A stretch of DNA of 64,000 nucleotides, taken from Flaviflagellibacter deserti. GTDB taxonomy: Bacteria; Pseudomonadota; Alphaproteobacteria; Rhizobiales; Methylopilaceae. This document shows positions 15,314 to 23,894 of the stretch, in pieces. The notes under the pieces were generated by a model, which had not been told where the DNA came from, ran no database searches, and saw only the letters and a program-made list of their open reading frames with translations. Numbering within the stretch: the stretch's first letter is position 1; the number at the start of each line of letters is the position of its first letter. The position numbers and the translations under genes are program-made. The stretch covers positions 186,001 to 250,000 of the forward strand of contig NZ_JBHSJF010000001.1 in the NCBI RefSeq assembly GCF_042652085.1, in the 5' to 3' direction.

Positions 15314-16687
15314 TCAAACTTGCGCAGGCCCCACCCAGACGGTCTTGATGTTCGTGAATTCCCTGATGCCGAACTCGCCGAGTTCGCGCCCGTAACCGGA
15401 CTTCTTGATGCCGCCGAACGGGATGCGGGCGTCCGATGCGACCATGCCGTTGATGAAGACCGCGCCGGCCTCGATCTCGTGCGAGAGGACATGCGCGCGA
15501 GCGATGTCGCGGGTCCACAGAGCGGCACCGAGGCCGTATTCCGTGTCGTTTGCAACCGCGATCGCGGTGTCGGTGTCCCGGACGCGGACAATCGGCGCCA
15601 CCGGTCCAAAGATCTCCTCGCGGCATGCCGTCATGTCGCTCTTCACATGATCGAGGAGCGTCGGTGCGTAGAAGGCTCCGGGGCCATCGATCGCCTTGCC
15701 GCCGAGCAGCACCGCCGCGCCTTCCGACAGAGACTGTTCCACCTGTTTGTGCAGGCCATCGCGCAGGTCCGCGCGGGCGATCGGACCGATCTGGGTGCTG
15801 CGGTCCATCGGATCGCCAACCTTCAGGGCAGCAACCTGCTTCGTCAGCGCGGCGACGAAGGTATCGGCGACGCTTTCGTCGACGATGAAGCGCTTCGCGG
15901 CGATGCAGCTCTGTCCGACATTCTGGAAGCGGGCACGCGCGCCGACCTGCGCGGCCAGCTCGATGTCGGCATCGGCCAGCACAATGAAGGGGTCGGTGCC
16001 GCCAAGTTCGAGAACCTGTTTCTTGAGATGCTTGCCGGCCTCGGCAGCAACCGCGGCGCCAACCGGCGTCGAGCCGGTCAGCGTGACGGCTGCGATCCGC
16101 GGATCGGCGATGAGGGCTGCGACCCGGGACGATTCGACCAGCAGGGATCGAGAAAGTCCGGTCGGCACGCCCGCCTCCTTGAGGACATTCTCGATCGCGA
16201 GCGCGCAGCCCGGCACGTTAGAGGCATGCTTCAGCACGGCGCCGTTGCCGGCGGCCATGGCCGGAGCGAAGAACCGGAAGAACTGCCAGAATGGGTAGTT
16301 CCACGGCATCACCGCGAGCACGACGCCGAGCGGGTCGAAGACCACGCGGCTTTCCGTTGCGTTGCTCGGCACGATCTCGTCGCAGAGGAAGCGCGGCGCG
16401 TGCTCGGCATAGAACTCGCACGTCCAGGCGCACTTTTCGATTTCGCCCTCGGCCTCGACGATCGGCTTGCCCATCTCCTGAGTGATCAGGCGGGCGAGGT
16501 CTTCCTTCTTCAGGCGCAGGACTGATGCGACCCGACGCAGCGTCGCCGAGCGAACGGTCAGTTTCTGCCGGCGCCATTCCTTCTGGGCGGCGACGGCCTG
16601 GTCGAGAGCCTGGTCGACCCCGGCCGCCGAATGCGTTTCGTATCGCGCCAGTTCAAGACCATTGGCCGGGTTGATCGACACAAACAT
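15314..16687 (-). CDS. NAD(P)-dependent succinate-semialdehyde dehydrogenase family protein
   Basis: 457 residues from ATG 16687 with AGGAAAGGTGAG upstream. Aldehyde dehydrogenase features: PWNYPFWQFF, the cofactor loop LTGSTPVG, the general base Glu in LELGGTDPF, the catalytic Cys in GQSCIAAKRF, and EEIFGPVAP. Length and the SCIAAKRF variant match the Sad/YneI branch, which oxidises succinate semialdehyde to succinate. Other semialdehydes are possible. Probably cotranscribed with the FAH-family gene downstream. Confidence 0.88.
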   Translation of the reverse strand: MFVSINPANGLELARYETHSAAGVDQALDQAVAAQKEWRRQKLTVRSATLRRVASVLRLKKEDLARLITQEMGKPIVEAEGEIEKCAWTCEFYAEHAPRFLCDEIVPSNATESRVVFDPLGVVLAVMPWNYPFWQFFRFFAPAMAAGNGAVLKHASNVPGCALAIENVLKEAGVPTGLSRSLLVESSRVAALIADPRIAAVTLTGSTPVGAAVAAEAGKHLKKQVLELGGTDPFIVLADADIELAAQVGARARFQNVGQSCIAAKRFIVDESVADTFVAALTKQVAALKVGDPMDRSTQIGPIARADLRDGLHKQVEQSLSEGAAVLLGGKAIDGPGAFYAPTLLDHVKSDMTACREEIFGPVAPIVRVRDTDTAIAVANDTEYGLGAALWTRDIARAHVLSHEIEAGAVFINGMVASDARIPFGGIKKSGYGRELGEFGIREFTNIKTVWVGPAQV

Positions 16688-16905
16688 GAACTCACCTTTC
16701 CTTGTTCGCGGCTGAGCCGCGCGCATTCAGGCGATGATAGTTGAACAGGTCGGGGGTGAGGGAGGCCCGCATCGTTCGACGCGGACCTTGTTCCAGCGCG
16801 CCCGAACTGGCCCAGCTGTACCATCCTTCCCACACCCTGCGACATTCTACAGCAGCCTCACGTCGAATTATTGACGATTCAGCCTTCGGCTCCGATCTTT
16901 GGCGC

Positions 16906-17103
16906 ATGACAACGAATGGATCGCGAATCTTCCACGCTAATGGTCATCGCGTCGTCCTGCGGGACGACGGCAAATGGGAAACTTGGGCGGAACAGGAGAG
17001 GGTGGCCGGCCCGTTCGGCACACGAGCCGAAGCGTTCGGCGCCGCCTGGCAGATACAGTCTCGCAAGTTCAAGCGCCAGCAGATGGCGGCGCAGCAGAAC
17101 TGA
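16906..17103 (+). CDS. Small hypothetical protein
   Basis: 65 residues from ATG 16906: TTNGSRIFHANGHRVVLRDD, then GKWETWAEQERVAGPFGTRAEAFGAAW and a basic tail. No signal or membrane segment. It looks like a small strand-helix domain; I recognise no family. Support is moderate: codon use fits, and a clean intrinsic terminator follows the stop by 7 nt. Confidence 0.6.
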   Translation: MTTNGSRIFHANGHRVVLRDDGKWETWAEQERVAGPFGTRAEAFGAAWQIQSRKFKRQQMAAQQN

Positions 17104-17110
17104 GACATGG

Positions 17111-17134
17111 AAAAGCCCGCCTGGGCGGGCTTTT
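17111..17134. terminator. Bidirectional hairpin terminator
   Basis: Stem AAAAGCCCGCC/GGCGGGCTTTT with a TG loop; runs of A and T on both sides let it act for both the 65-aa gene and the convergent secreted-protein gene. Confidence 0.85.
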
Positions 17135-17147
17135 CGTTTCGGGTGCG

Positions 17148-17513
17148 TCAGCGGCGCGAGATGCTGACGTCGCCATTGTAGGAATTCACCCAGACCGACA
17201 GATCGCGACCGCGATAGTTTTCGCCGCGCACGACCCAGTTCGGGCCGCTCCGGTCAACGTCGTAGATGCGTTCGAGGCCGTTGCGGCGGGCGATCCGGAC
17301 GGCTTCGCCCCGATCAATGCGAAAGGCCGGGCCTCCTCCATAGTAACGCGGCGGCGGGCCGTAATAGCGCGGCGGGGGAGGTGGCGGCGGGTAATAGCCG
17401 TAGTCCGGACCGGCGCCGCCGGGGCCGATATAGATGCCCTGCGCGGAAGCCGTGGTCGCCCCGCCAAACATGACACCGGCACAGACGACGGCCGGTAGGA
17501 GCATTTGCTTCAT
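17148..17513 (-). CDS. Secreted Pro/Tyr/Gly-rich protein
   Basis: 121 residues with a signal peptide (MKQMLLPAVVCAGVMFGGAT, cut after ASA). The middle is a low-complexity stretch of YYPPPPPPPRYYG repeats. The C-terminal 55 residues (IDRGEAVRIARRNGLERIYDV, then GPNWVVRGENYRGRDLSVWV and NGDVSISR) look like a PepSY-type domain, which often inhibits proteases or binds the envelope. Common in Hyphomicrobiales with no assigned function. Confidence 0.75.
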   Translation of the reverse strand: MKQMLLPAVVCAGVMFGGATTASAQGIYIGPGGAGPDYGYYPPPPPPPRYYGPPPRYYGGGPAFRIDRGEAVRIARRNGLERIYDVDRSGPNWVVRGENYRGRDLSVWVNSYNGDVSISRR

Positions 17514-17603
17514 TTACGATTCTCCAGCCCGGCGGTCCGGGCGGGAAAAGTGATACGGAGCGATTATGTTACCGCAAAGGTTGTCCTGAGCTGTAATCCC
17601 AGC

Positions 17604-19160
17604 TCAATAGCCTTGTTCACGCAGAAATGTTTCGACCGCTTCGGGATAGGTGCGCTTCACGATCTTGTCCGGCGGACAGCCGTTGTCGCCGAGTGGGAAG
17701 GAGCAGCCCTCGATGCCGGTGTCGTTGTTCTTGTCGTAATGCGCCTTGAGGAAGGTCCAGGCGTCCTCGCTCTCGCCGATCCGCCGCGACGCCGCGACCA
17801 GCGCCGGCAGGAAACCGTTGCCGCTCACCGCACCCTCGGCCCAGGCATAGGCCCATGTCGGGGGCAGCCATTGCGCGAACACCTTGCGGAATTCCGGCCG
17901 CGCCGAAACGTCGTTCAGCGTATCGCCGTCGAGCCGCTCGATCTTGTCGGGCGCATAGGAACAGGCATAGCAGTCGAAGGCGTAATAGAAAGCATTGTCC
18001 GGCGCGACGATTTCGTAGCGGCCATCGCCGTCCACATCCTGCGGGAAATCCGGCGCGCCGTCGTAATCGCCGGCGTCCACCCGCGCCCAGCTGCCGTCCG
18101 TGCGGACGGTGAAGATCGTCAGCGTCGTGCAGCAATGCGCGCCGCCGGTGAAGGTCGTCAGCAGGACTTCCGGTAGTCCATTCGTCGGATCGAGTTCGAC
18201 GGCACGGACACCGGCGTCCTGCGTCTGCCGGTCCTTGTCTTCGACCGTCAGGACGGCCTGTCCTTCGACCTGGATTTCCAGGATGGGGTCGAAGAAGTCC
18301 GCCATGTCCGGATCTTCCACCTTCCTCGCGGTCAGACGGGCGGAGACTGGCCCGAGCGTGATCTGCGCCTGCGGCTCCTGCGCGGTCACGGTCGCGAAGG
18401 GGTAGAGCCGGCCCTTCTCCGGTGCGTTGAACGCTCCGTCGAAGCTCGGCGCGGCGCGCGGCGCCTTCTCGCTTGGCCTGGCGGTCGGGTCGGCGTAGAA
18501 ATTGTTCGAGATCGCGATCGCTGCCGGCACGAAACGGCCGATCTGGCCGACGGGATATGTAAGGCGGAAGCCCTTCACCTTGCCCTTCGGGCCAGTGGCG
18601 AAATCGACGAAGCCCGACTGACCGTCCGTTCCGGCGACGAGCGAACGGCCGCCTTTCAGCTCCGCCCGGTTCACCGCGCGCCCGGCCTTGCCTTTAGCCG
18701 CCGCGTGGACCGAAGCTAGATCGCCCTTCGCCTTGAATATCTGGAGCTGGGCGGTGCCGTCGGAACTCTGAAAGTGCCGACCCTCCGCGTTACGCGAAGC
18801 ATCCGGGAGGAGGCCTCGCGGAAGGCCGAGGACGACATCGTTCGGGCCGTCGATCTCAAGCCGCCAGTCCGCCGACTTCTTCGCCTCGTCGACGATCTGC
18901 GACAGCCGCCACATATCGCCCGGCGTCGGTGTGCCGGTGACAGGCTTTGCCTCGCGCGTCTGGAACTGTTTCACCGCCGCGGCAAAGGCGGGGCCAGGCT
19001 TGCCGTCGGCGATGCCGTCGAAATCGCCGGTCCAGATCAGCGCGTCCTGCACCGCGAGGACGATCGCCGTCGGCAGCGGCTCCGGGGCCGGCGGTTTGTC
19101 CTGGGCTATTACGGGAGCGCTCGCGACGGCGAGCAGGAAGGCAAGCGGCAAGAATCTCAT
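17604..19160 (-). CDS. Secreted protein with peptidoglycan-binding-like N-terminus
   Basis: 518 residues with a signal peptide (MRFLPLAFLLAVASAPVIAQ). Residues about 30-90 (IVLAVQDALIWTGDFDG, KPGPAFAAAVKQFQ) resemble a PG_binding_1 repeat. The middle is unassigned. The C-terminal half has a likely calcium loop (DVDGDGRYEI), two cysteine clusters (GGAHCCTT; FDCYACSYAPD) and GCSFPLGDNGCPPD, so disulfides are likely. I cannot name the function; a periplasmic or envelope-stress role is a guess. Confidence 0.72.
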   Translation of the reverse strand: MRFLPLAFLLAVASAPVIAQDKPPAPEPLPTAIVLAVQDALIWTGDFDGIADGKPGPAFAAAVKQFQTREAKPVTGTPTPGDMWRLSQIVDEAKKSADWRLEIDGPNDVVLGLPRGLLPDASRNAEGRHFQSSDGTAQLQIFKAKGDLASVHAAAKGKAGRAVNRAELKGGRSLVAGTDGQSGFVDFATGPKGKVKGFRLTYPVGQIGRFVPAAIAISNNFYADPTARPSEKAPRAAPSFDGAFNAPEKGRLYPFATVTAQEPQAQITLGPVSARLTARKVEDPDMADFFDPILEIQVEGQAVLTVEDKDRQTQDAGVRAVELDPTNGLPEVLLTTFTGGAHCCTTLTIFTVRTDGSWARVDAGDYDGAPDFPQDVDGDGRYEIVAPDNAFYYAFDCYACSYAPDKIERLDGDTLNDVSARPEFRKVFAQWLPPTWAYAWAEGAVSGNGFLPALVAASRRIGESEDAWTFLKAHYDKNNDTGIEGCSFPLGDNGCPPDKIVKRTYPEAVETFLREQGY

Positions 19161-19249
19161 CGGCGCCGTCTCGTAAGCGACGATGCGAGATTAGCAGCCG
19201 CCGCGTCGTCCGCCACAGTCAAAGCTGAGGCGGACAGCGGCTTAATCAC

Positions 19250-19450
19250 TCAAGCCTTTCGTTTGACAGGATCCGGCAATTTTTCGCTTTTTGTAATACC
19301 GTGACCGGGCTGCGAGGTTGCCGGAGGATCGCTTGCCGGGAAGGTGTCCTCGACAGCCTTCTCATGCGCCTTCTCCTCGCGCTTCTCCTTTCGGTAATGC
19401 GCCTTTGCGTCGGTCTCGTCTGCGTGGTGCTTCAGTTCTGCCTCGGTCAT
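19250..19450 (-). CDS. Small charged protein
   Basis: 66 residues from ATG 19450, which has GGAG 10-13 nt upstream (an ATG 24 nt earlier is possible). Highly charged helix (KAHYRKEKREEKAHEKAVED) followed by TFPASDPPATSQPGHG, a tail motif I recall in many small Hyphomicrobiales proteins. Unknown function; possibly stress-related and intrinsically disordered. Confidence 0.65.
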   Translation of the reverse strand: MTEAELKHHADETDAKAHYRKEKREEKAHEKAVEDTFPASDPPATSQPGHGITKSEKLPDPVKRKA

Positions 19451-19555
19451 CTGTCGCGCTCCGTTATCGGACATCTGATGGAAGAACGTTCCCGAGGGCA
19501 GGAGGTTCAGCGTCCGCTTGCGGGTTCGGAGAGCGATCTCTAAAGCTCCGCGCTG

Positions 19556-20191
19556 ATGCTCTTCGATCTTTCGCTCTACCTCGTCGCAGGACGGCCTGCC
19601 TGCCGCTCTGGCGATCTTCTCTCGACCGTCGAGGCGGCCATCCGCGGCGGCGTCACCATCGTCCAGCTGCGCGACCCGGCCGCCGACGGCCGCGCTTTGG
19701 TCGAGGATGCCCGCGCATTGCTGGCCGTGCTCAGGCCCCGTGGAATTCCGCTGATCATCAACGACCGCATCGATGTCGCCATCGCCGCCGCCGCCGACGG
19801 CGTGCATCTCGGACAGGACGATATCCGCGCCTTCGAGGCGCGAGAGATCGGGGGCCCGGATATGATCCTGGGTCTGTCGGTAGGCAGCCCCGCCGAATTC
19901 GCCGCCTCGCGCGAGGATCTCGATGCGGTCGACTATCTGGGCGTCGGTCCGTATCGCGTGACATCTACCAAGGCCAATGCCGGCGCGGCGATCGGCGCCG
20001 AGGGCATCGCCGCCGTGCGGGCGCTGACCAGCCTGCCGATCGTCGGTATCGGTGGTATCGAGGCCGAACATGCGGCACCGGTCATCCGCACCGGCGTTCA
20101 GGGCGTCGCGGTGGTTTCGGCGATCTGCGGCGCATCAGATCCGGAGGCGGCAGCGCGCGTTCTGGCCGCGGAGATCGCCTCGGCCCGCTGA
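19556..20191 (+). CDS. thiE: Thiamine phosphate synthase
   Basis: Joins HMP-diphosphate and thiazole phosphate to thiamine phosphate in the cytosol. 211 residues, the normal length. TIM-barrel motifs: IVQLRDP (diphosphate contact), LIINDRIDVA, ADGVHLGQDD, the pyrophosphate loop VGPYRVTSTK, and VGIGGI. The usual LRXK is LRDP here and GPIFPTPTK is GPYRVTSTK, so it belongs to a divergent branch. It stands alone, without other thi genes or a visible TPP riboswitch; it faces a convergent membrane gene 3 nt away. Confidence 0.88.
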   Translation: MLFDLSLYLVAGRPACRSGDLLSTVEAAIRGGVTIVQLRDPAADGRALVEDARALLAVLRPRGIPLIINDRIDVAIAAAADGVHLGQDDIRAFEAREIGGPDMILGLSVGSPAEFAASREDLDAVDYLGVGPYRVTSTKANAGAAIGAEGIAAVRALTSLPIVGIGGIEAEHAAPVIRTGVQGVAVVSAICGASDPEAAARVLAAEIASAR

Positions 20192-20194
20192 GCA

Positions 20195-20620
20195 TCAGCC
20201 GATACTTGCGGCGATCTTCTTCCGGACGTCCTCATTCACGCCCTCGACCACCTCGTCGGCTTCCTCGCTCTTCGCCCGCGCCTCGCATTTGGCGCGGAGT
20301 TCCTCCAGTTCCTCGTCGGTCAGCTTCTCGATGCCGACGAAGCGGTTTTGCGCCGAGCTGACGCGGATCAGCTCGTCGAGCTTGGTCTGGATCGCCAGGC
20401 CGTCACGATTTTGGGTGTTCTGGATCAGGAACACCATCAGGAAGGTGATGATCGTCGTACCGGTATTGATGATTAGCTGCCAGGTGTCTGAGAAGCCGAA
20501 CAGAGGGCCGATAATTGCCCAGAGAATAATGATTCCCACACAGGCTGCGAACGTCGTCGGTCGGCCCGTCCAATAAGCGACTTTGTTGGCCGCTTTGCTG
20601 AAAGTCTCTGAGATCGTCAT
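20195..20620 (-). CDS. Low-affinity iron permease family membrane protein
   Basis: 141 residues from ATG 20620. Two membrane helices, TFAACVGIIILWAIIGPLFG and IINTGTTIITFLMVFLIQNT, then the conserved cytoplasmic start NRDGLAIQTKLDELIR. This is the pattern of the PF04120 family, named after yeast Fet4; bacterial members are short and their transport role is unproven. The C-terminus is acidic and helical. It lies divergently from the DUF2076 gene. Confidence 0.85.
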   Translation of the reverse strand: MTISETFSKAANKVAYWTGRPTTFAACVGIIILWAIIGPLFGFSDTWQLIINTGTTIITFLMVFLIQNTQNRDGLAIQTKLDELIRVSSAQNRFVGIEKLTDEELEELRAKCEARAKSEEADEVVEGVNEDVRKKIAASIG

Positions 20621-20744
20621 CTCGAAGGTCCGTTCCGTACACTGCGACAAACAACTCCGTGAAAGCACTTTCGTTTCGCCGGTCTTCTTTCCGCCGCAGA
20701 GGCCACCAGATACTTGGCGAGACACTCCTATGGAGGACACGACG

Positions 20745-21527
20745 ATGCAGGCTCAGGAACGCCAGTTGATCATGGAGCTGTTCGACCGGCTTCGTGACGC
20801 CGAAGGCCAGCCCCGCGACCGCGAGGTGCAGGAACTGCTCGGCCAGGAACTGCGTCGTGCGCCGAACGCGGTGTACACGATGGCGCAGACGATCATCGCG
20901 CAGAACCAGGCGCTCGAACTCGCCAGCCGCCGGATCGAGGAACTCGAACGGCGCGCGCCTCAAGACGAGGACGAGCGTTACGCCGAATATCGCCAACCCG
21001 GTGCGATGGGGGCTCCCAGCCCATGGCAGCGGGGCGGTTCGCCGTCCTCCGGTCAAGGCTATGAGCAGCCGGCCTATGGCGACCGGACGTTCGGAGCGCC
21101 GCAGCAGCAGCGCATGGGCATGGGTGGTGGAGGCGGATTCCTCGCCGGAGCCGGCCAGGTAGCGATGGGCGTCGCCGGCGGCATGCTGGTCGCCGAGGCG
21201 GCCAAGTCGTTGCTAGGCGCGGGCGGCGAGGCGACATCTTCGGCTGCGTCGGGCGCGGCATCGGCCGCCGGTCTCGGCGGCGCTGCCCAGCAACCCGATC
21301 AGGGTTCGAATGCGCTCGGCCAGGAAGCCGGACTCGGCGATGTCGGCGATCAGAGCACGGCCGACGCGGGCAATGAAGGCGGAGGTGGCGGCGGCTTCTT
21401 CGACTGGCTGACGGGTCGCGGCGGTTCGGAGAACAATCAGGATGCCGACCAAGACGAAAAGGACCTCGCCTCGCATGACGATGACGGCGACTGGGACGAT
21501 GGCGGCGACGACAACGGCTGGGCCTGA
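20745..21527 (+). CDS. DUF2076 family protein
   Basis: 260 residues. GGAGG at 20732-20736 sets the start at ATG 20745 (MQAQERQLIMELFDRLRDAE) rather than the ATG at 20730. The N-terminal 90 residues are the helical DUF2076 signature (DREVQELLGQELRRAPNAVY, MAQTIIAQNQALELA). A Gly/Gln-rich linker, a glycine-alanine hydrophobic segment (GFLAGAGQVAMGVAGGMLVAEAA) and an acidic Asp/Gly-rich tail follow. The family occurs mainly in proteobacteria, with suspected periplasmic or envelope links, but no proven role. An intrinsic terminator follows. Confidence 0.85.
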   Translation: MQAQERQLIMELFDRLRDAEGQPRDREVQELLGQELRRAPNAVYTMAQTIIAQNQALELASRRIEELERRAPQDEDERYAEYRQPGAMGAPSPWQRGGSPSSGQGYEQPAYGDRTFGAPQQQRMGMGGGGGFLAGAGQVAMGVAGGMLVAEAAKSLLGAGGEATSSAASGAASAAGLGGAAQQPDQGSNALGQEAGLGDVGDQSTADAGNEGGGGGGFFDWLTGRGGSENNQDADQDEKDLASHDDDGDWDDGGDDNGWA

Positions 21528-21550
21528 CGAGGCTCGATCAGAAACGAAGA

Positions 21551-21575
21551 CGGCGCGCCATTGGCGCGCCGTTTT
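21551..21575 (+). terminator. Intrinsic terminator after the DUF2076 gene
   Basis: Stem CGGCGCGCC/GGCGCGCCG, loop ATT, then TTTT. Confidence 0.85.
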
Positions 21576-21595
21576 GCTTTGAAAAGAGTGTTTAG

Positions 21596-22348
21596 CTAGA
21601 TGACTTTCACCGTTGCGCCGATCGGAACGCGATCGTAGAGATCCTGGACGTCCTCGTTGGTCATGCGGAAGCAGCCGGACGAGACCGCCTGACCGATCGT
21701 CCAGGGCTCGTTCGAGCCGTGGATACGGTAGAGCGTCGAGCCGAGATACATCGCGCGGGCGCCGAGCGGATTGTTCGGGCCTCCCTCCATCATCTTCGGC
21801 AGATCGGGACGGCGGGCGAGCATCTCCGCCGGCGGATACCATTTCGGCCATTCGCGCTTGGCTGTGATCTTCTCGGTGCCGCTCCAGCCGAAGCCCTCGC
21901 GGCCGACGCCGATGCCGTAGCGGATCGCCGTGCCGTCACCCTGGACGAGATAGAGCATGCGCTGGGAGGAATTGATGATGATCGTGCCGGGCGCTTCGGT
22001 GCCGGTGTACGACACGGTCTGCCTGCGGAACTCGGCCGGAATCTGGCGGCGGATTGGCGCGGCGGCCGCGGGAGCACGGGAAATGCCGGGAACGACGGCC
22101 TGCTGGCGGCGATAGGGGTCGGCCTGCATGCGGCGGCGGTTGCTGAAGAGGCCGCGATCGTCGTCATCGTCGAACAGCGCCCGGCGCTGGTAGACGGTCC
22201 GCGGCGGCGCATAACGCGGCACCCTCTGAACCTCATAATAAGGCTGGCGGGCGATCTCTCGTGCGTACAGGTCCGAATAGGTCTGGGCCGAGGCGGGAAC
22301 TGCGGCAGTCAGAGCCGCGAAGGTGAGGATTGCACGTGCGATACGCAT
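21596..22348 (-). CDS. L,D-transpeptidase (YkuD domain)
   Basis: Exported enzyme that crosslinks peptidoglycan or attaches envelope proteins to it. 250 residues with a signal peptide (MRIARAILTFAALTAAVPASA). An Arg/Tyr/Pro-rich linker with a DDDDD stretch precedes the catalytic domain (about 118-250): IIINSSQRMLYLV, GIGVGREGFGWSG, and the active site HGSNEPWTIGQAVSSGCFRM with catalytic His and Cys. A second YkuD gene lies at 61854-62558. Confidence 0.92.
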   Translation of the reverse strand: MRIARAILTFAALTAAVPASAQTYSDLYAREIARQPYYEVQRVPRYAPPRTVYQRRALFDDDDDRGLFSNRRRMQADPYRRQQAVVPGISRAPAAAAPIRRQIPAEFRRQTVSYTGTEAPGTIIINSSQRMLYLVQGDGTAIRYGIGVGREGFGWSGTEKITAKREWPKWYPPAEMLARRPDLPKMMEGGPNNPLGARAMYLGSTLYRIHGSNEPWTIGQAVSSGCFRMTNEDVQDLYDRVPIGATVKVI

Positions 22349-22480
22349 GACGGTCCGTTATCCTTCTCGCAGGAGCAGCGACTATAACCGGCACGATATG
22401 CCGGATTGGGCAAACCTTCGTGAACGTCGTTTCCCCTCAGTCGGTTGCGAGTCCTGCGAAAGGGAAACTTCCTCTTATGG

Positions 22481-22495
22481 TTAGGGAGTGATTAA
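22481..22495 (+). promoter_or_regulatory. Candidate CtrA site upstream of cheZ
   Basis: TTAG-GGAGTGA-TTAA, one mismatch from TTAA-N7-TTAA, 75 bp before the cheZ start. CtrA is known to control motility and chemotaxis genes in alphaproteobacteria. Confidence 0.4.
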
Positions 22496-22569
22496 GGCGA
22501 AGCTTCGACTTTTTGACCGCTTCTTAAGTCTTGGCCGCTAGGCTTGCCCCGAGTGTGTGGGGCGAACTC

Positions 22570-23298
22570 ATGACCAGTAAAGCGCGTAAGCCGTTTCGTA
22601 TCGAAGCCATGATGAATGGCGAGTATTTCCCAGTTGGCGCCAACGACTCCCATGCGAGCGTTATGCGGCACGCCGAACTGATGTCGGAGCTTCAGACGCT
22701 CCGGGCCATGATGAAGCCCGCGGCGGAGATTTCGAACGACGCGATCTCGCTGTTCAAAAAGGAAATCAGCGAAGCCTTCCAGATGAAGGCGGAGCTCGAT
22801 GCCATCCAGGAAGCGATCCAGCGGACCAAGCTCGAGATCGCCACGCTGCACGGCTCGAGCTTCGAGACCGCCCAGATGGCCCGCGTCACGGGTGAACTCG
22901 ACGCTATCGTGTCGGGCACCGAAACGGCGACGCAGCAGATACTCGAAGCCGCGGAAATGATCGACGATCACGCCCTGACCATCCAGTCCTCGGCTAAGAC
23001 GGCCCGGGTGCGGGGAATGGGTTCTGAAATTCAGGAGAAGGTGGTCCGCATCTTCGAAGCCTGCAACTTCCAGGATCTCACCGGCCAGCGCATCACCAAG
23101 GTGGTATCGACGCTCACCTTCATCGAAGACCGCATCGACCGGATGATTGAGATCTGGGGCGGCATGGAGAAATTCCGCGACATCACCCCGGATCTGCCGG
23201 ACGCGCCGGAAGGCGACCGCGCCCTTCTCAACGGCCCGGGCTTGGCCGGCGAAGAAGGTCGCGCCTCGCAGGACGACATCGACGCGCTGTTCGATTGA
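22570..23298 (+). CDS. cheZ: Chemotaxis protein phosphatase CheZ (alphaproteobacterial form)
   Basis: Dephosphorylates phospho-CheY to reset the flagellar signal. 242 residues from ATG 22570, nearly all helical. The family signature ACNFQDLTGQRITKVV, with the conserved Asp and Gln, is at about 173-188, followed by TLTFIEDRIDRM. The C-terminal peptide SQDDIDALFD matches the short CheY-binding tail of CheZ and the N-terminus of FliM. No other motility gene lies within the window, but a chemoreceptor gene is at 29082. The 3' end meets palindromic repeat A. Confidence 0.85.
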   Translation: MTSKARKPFRIEAMMNGEYFPVGANDSHASVMRHAELMSELQTLRAMMKPAAEISNDAISLFKKEISEAFQMKAELDAIQEAIQRTKLEIATLHGSSFETAQMARVTGELDAIVSGTETATQQILEAAEMIDDHALTIQSSAKTARVRGMGSEIQEKVVRIFEACNFQDLTGQRITKVVSTLTFIEDRIDRMIEIWGGMEKFRDITPDLPDAPEGDRALLNGPGLAGEEGRASQDDIDALFD

Positions 23299-23304
23299 TC
23301 AAAT

Positions 23305-23409
23305 CCTCATCCTGAGTCGGGCCAGAGGCCCGTGTCGAAGGATGGCCACGCACTCCGAGTTCGTGTCGATCCTTCGACACGGCCGCTGCGCGGCCGGCTC
23401 AGGATGAGG
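23305..23409. repeat. Palindromic intergenic repeat, family A copy 2
   Basis: Outer arms CCTCATCCTGAG/CTCAGGATGAGG and inner arms GTGTCGAAGGAT/ATCCTTCGACAC, as in the copy at 4848-4954. It also lies exactly between convergent gene ends (6 bp from the cheZ stop, 3 bp from the opposite stop). Confidence 0.9.
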
Positions 23410-23412
23410 CCG

Positions 23413-23829
23413 TCACTTCCCGCACTTCACATAGACGTTGATCCCGTAGCGCGATCCGACGCCGGGATTGCTCCACGTCAGTTCGAAGCTCTTCCCCGCT
23501 TCAAACCTCGTGATCGTCCGTTCGTGCTTGGCCGCACCGCCCGCGACCTTGGTATCGACCGGGACGAGCTTCTTGCCCGACAATTTCACTTCCTTCTGAG
23601 CAGGATCGTCGGCGATGTGGATCATCAGATTGCCGGTCGAACTCTTCGTGATCGTATAGGGCGAACCGCAGGTCGCCTTGGCCCATCCGGGCGCCTTCGC
23701 CGCGTCTTCCGGCTTCCAGTAGGAGGCGAGGCCCCATTTGCCGACGAGGTCGTCGACCGCCTGCGCGGAGGCGATGTTGGCGCCCACGATCGAGGCGACG
23801 AAAGCGAAAACGGCAAGGCGAACGGACAT
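23413..23829 (-). CDS. Small secreted protein
   Basis: 138 residues from ATG 23829 with a signal peptide (MSVRLAVFAFVASIVGANIA, cut after ASA). The mature part (VDDLVGKWGLASYWKPEDAA, CGSPYTI, SGKKLVPVD, FELTWSNPG, YVKCGK) looks like a small beta barrel with one disulfide. I recall similar proteins in Hyphomicrobiales but no function. Divergent from engB, with 65 bp between starts. Confidence 0.75.
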   Translation of the reverse strand: MSVRLAVFAFVASIVGANIASAQAVDDLVGKWGLASYWKPEDAAKAPGWAKATCGSPYTITKSSTGNLMIHIADDPAQKEVKLSGKKLVPVDTKVAGGAAKHERTITRFEAGKSFELTWSNPGVGSRYGINVYVKCGK

Positions 23830-23894
23830 CACGGTCGAGGGCTCCGCTGGCAAGAATGGTTGACGCCGCGCGCCCCGGCCGTCATCCCACACAG

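Noticed and set aside
16818..16830. AGCTGTACCAT-like string resembling the tRNA-His 3' end as a third att copy
   Set aside because: Only about ten bases match and no T-arm or flanking tRNA sequence is present; most likely chance.
19451..19555. TPP riboswitch upstream of thiE
   Set aside because: The CTGAGA and ACCTGA-type conserved boxes are not seen in the short region before thiE.
19318..20361. 347-aa plus-strand open frame over thiE
   Set aside because: Arg/Pro-rich out-of-frame translation that overlaps thiE entirely.
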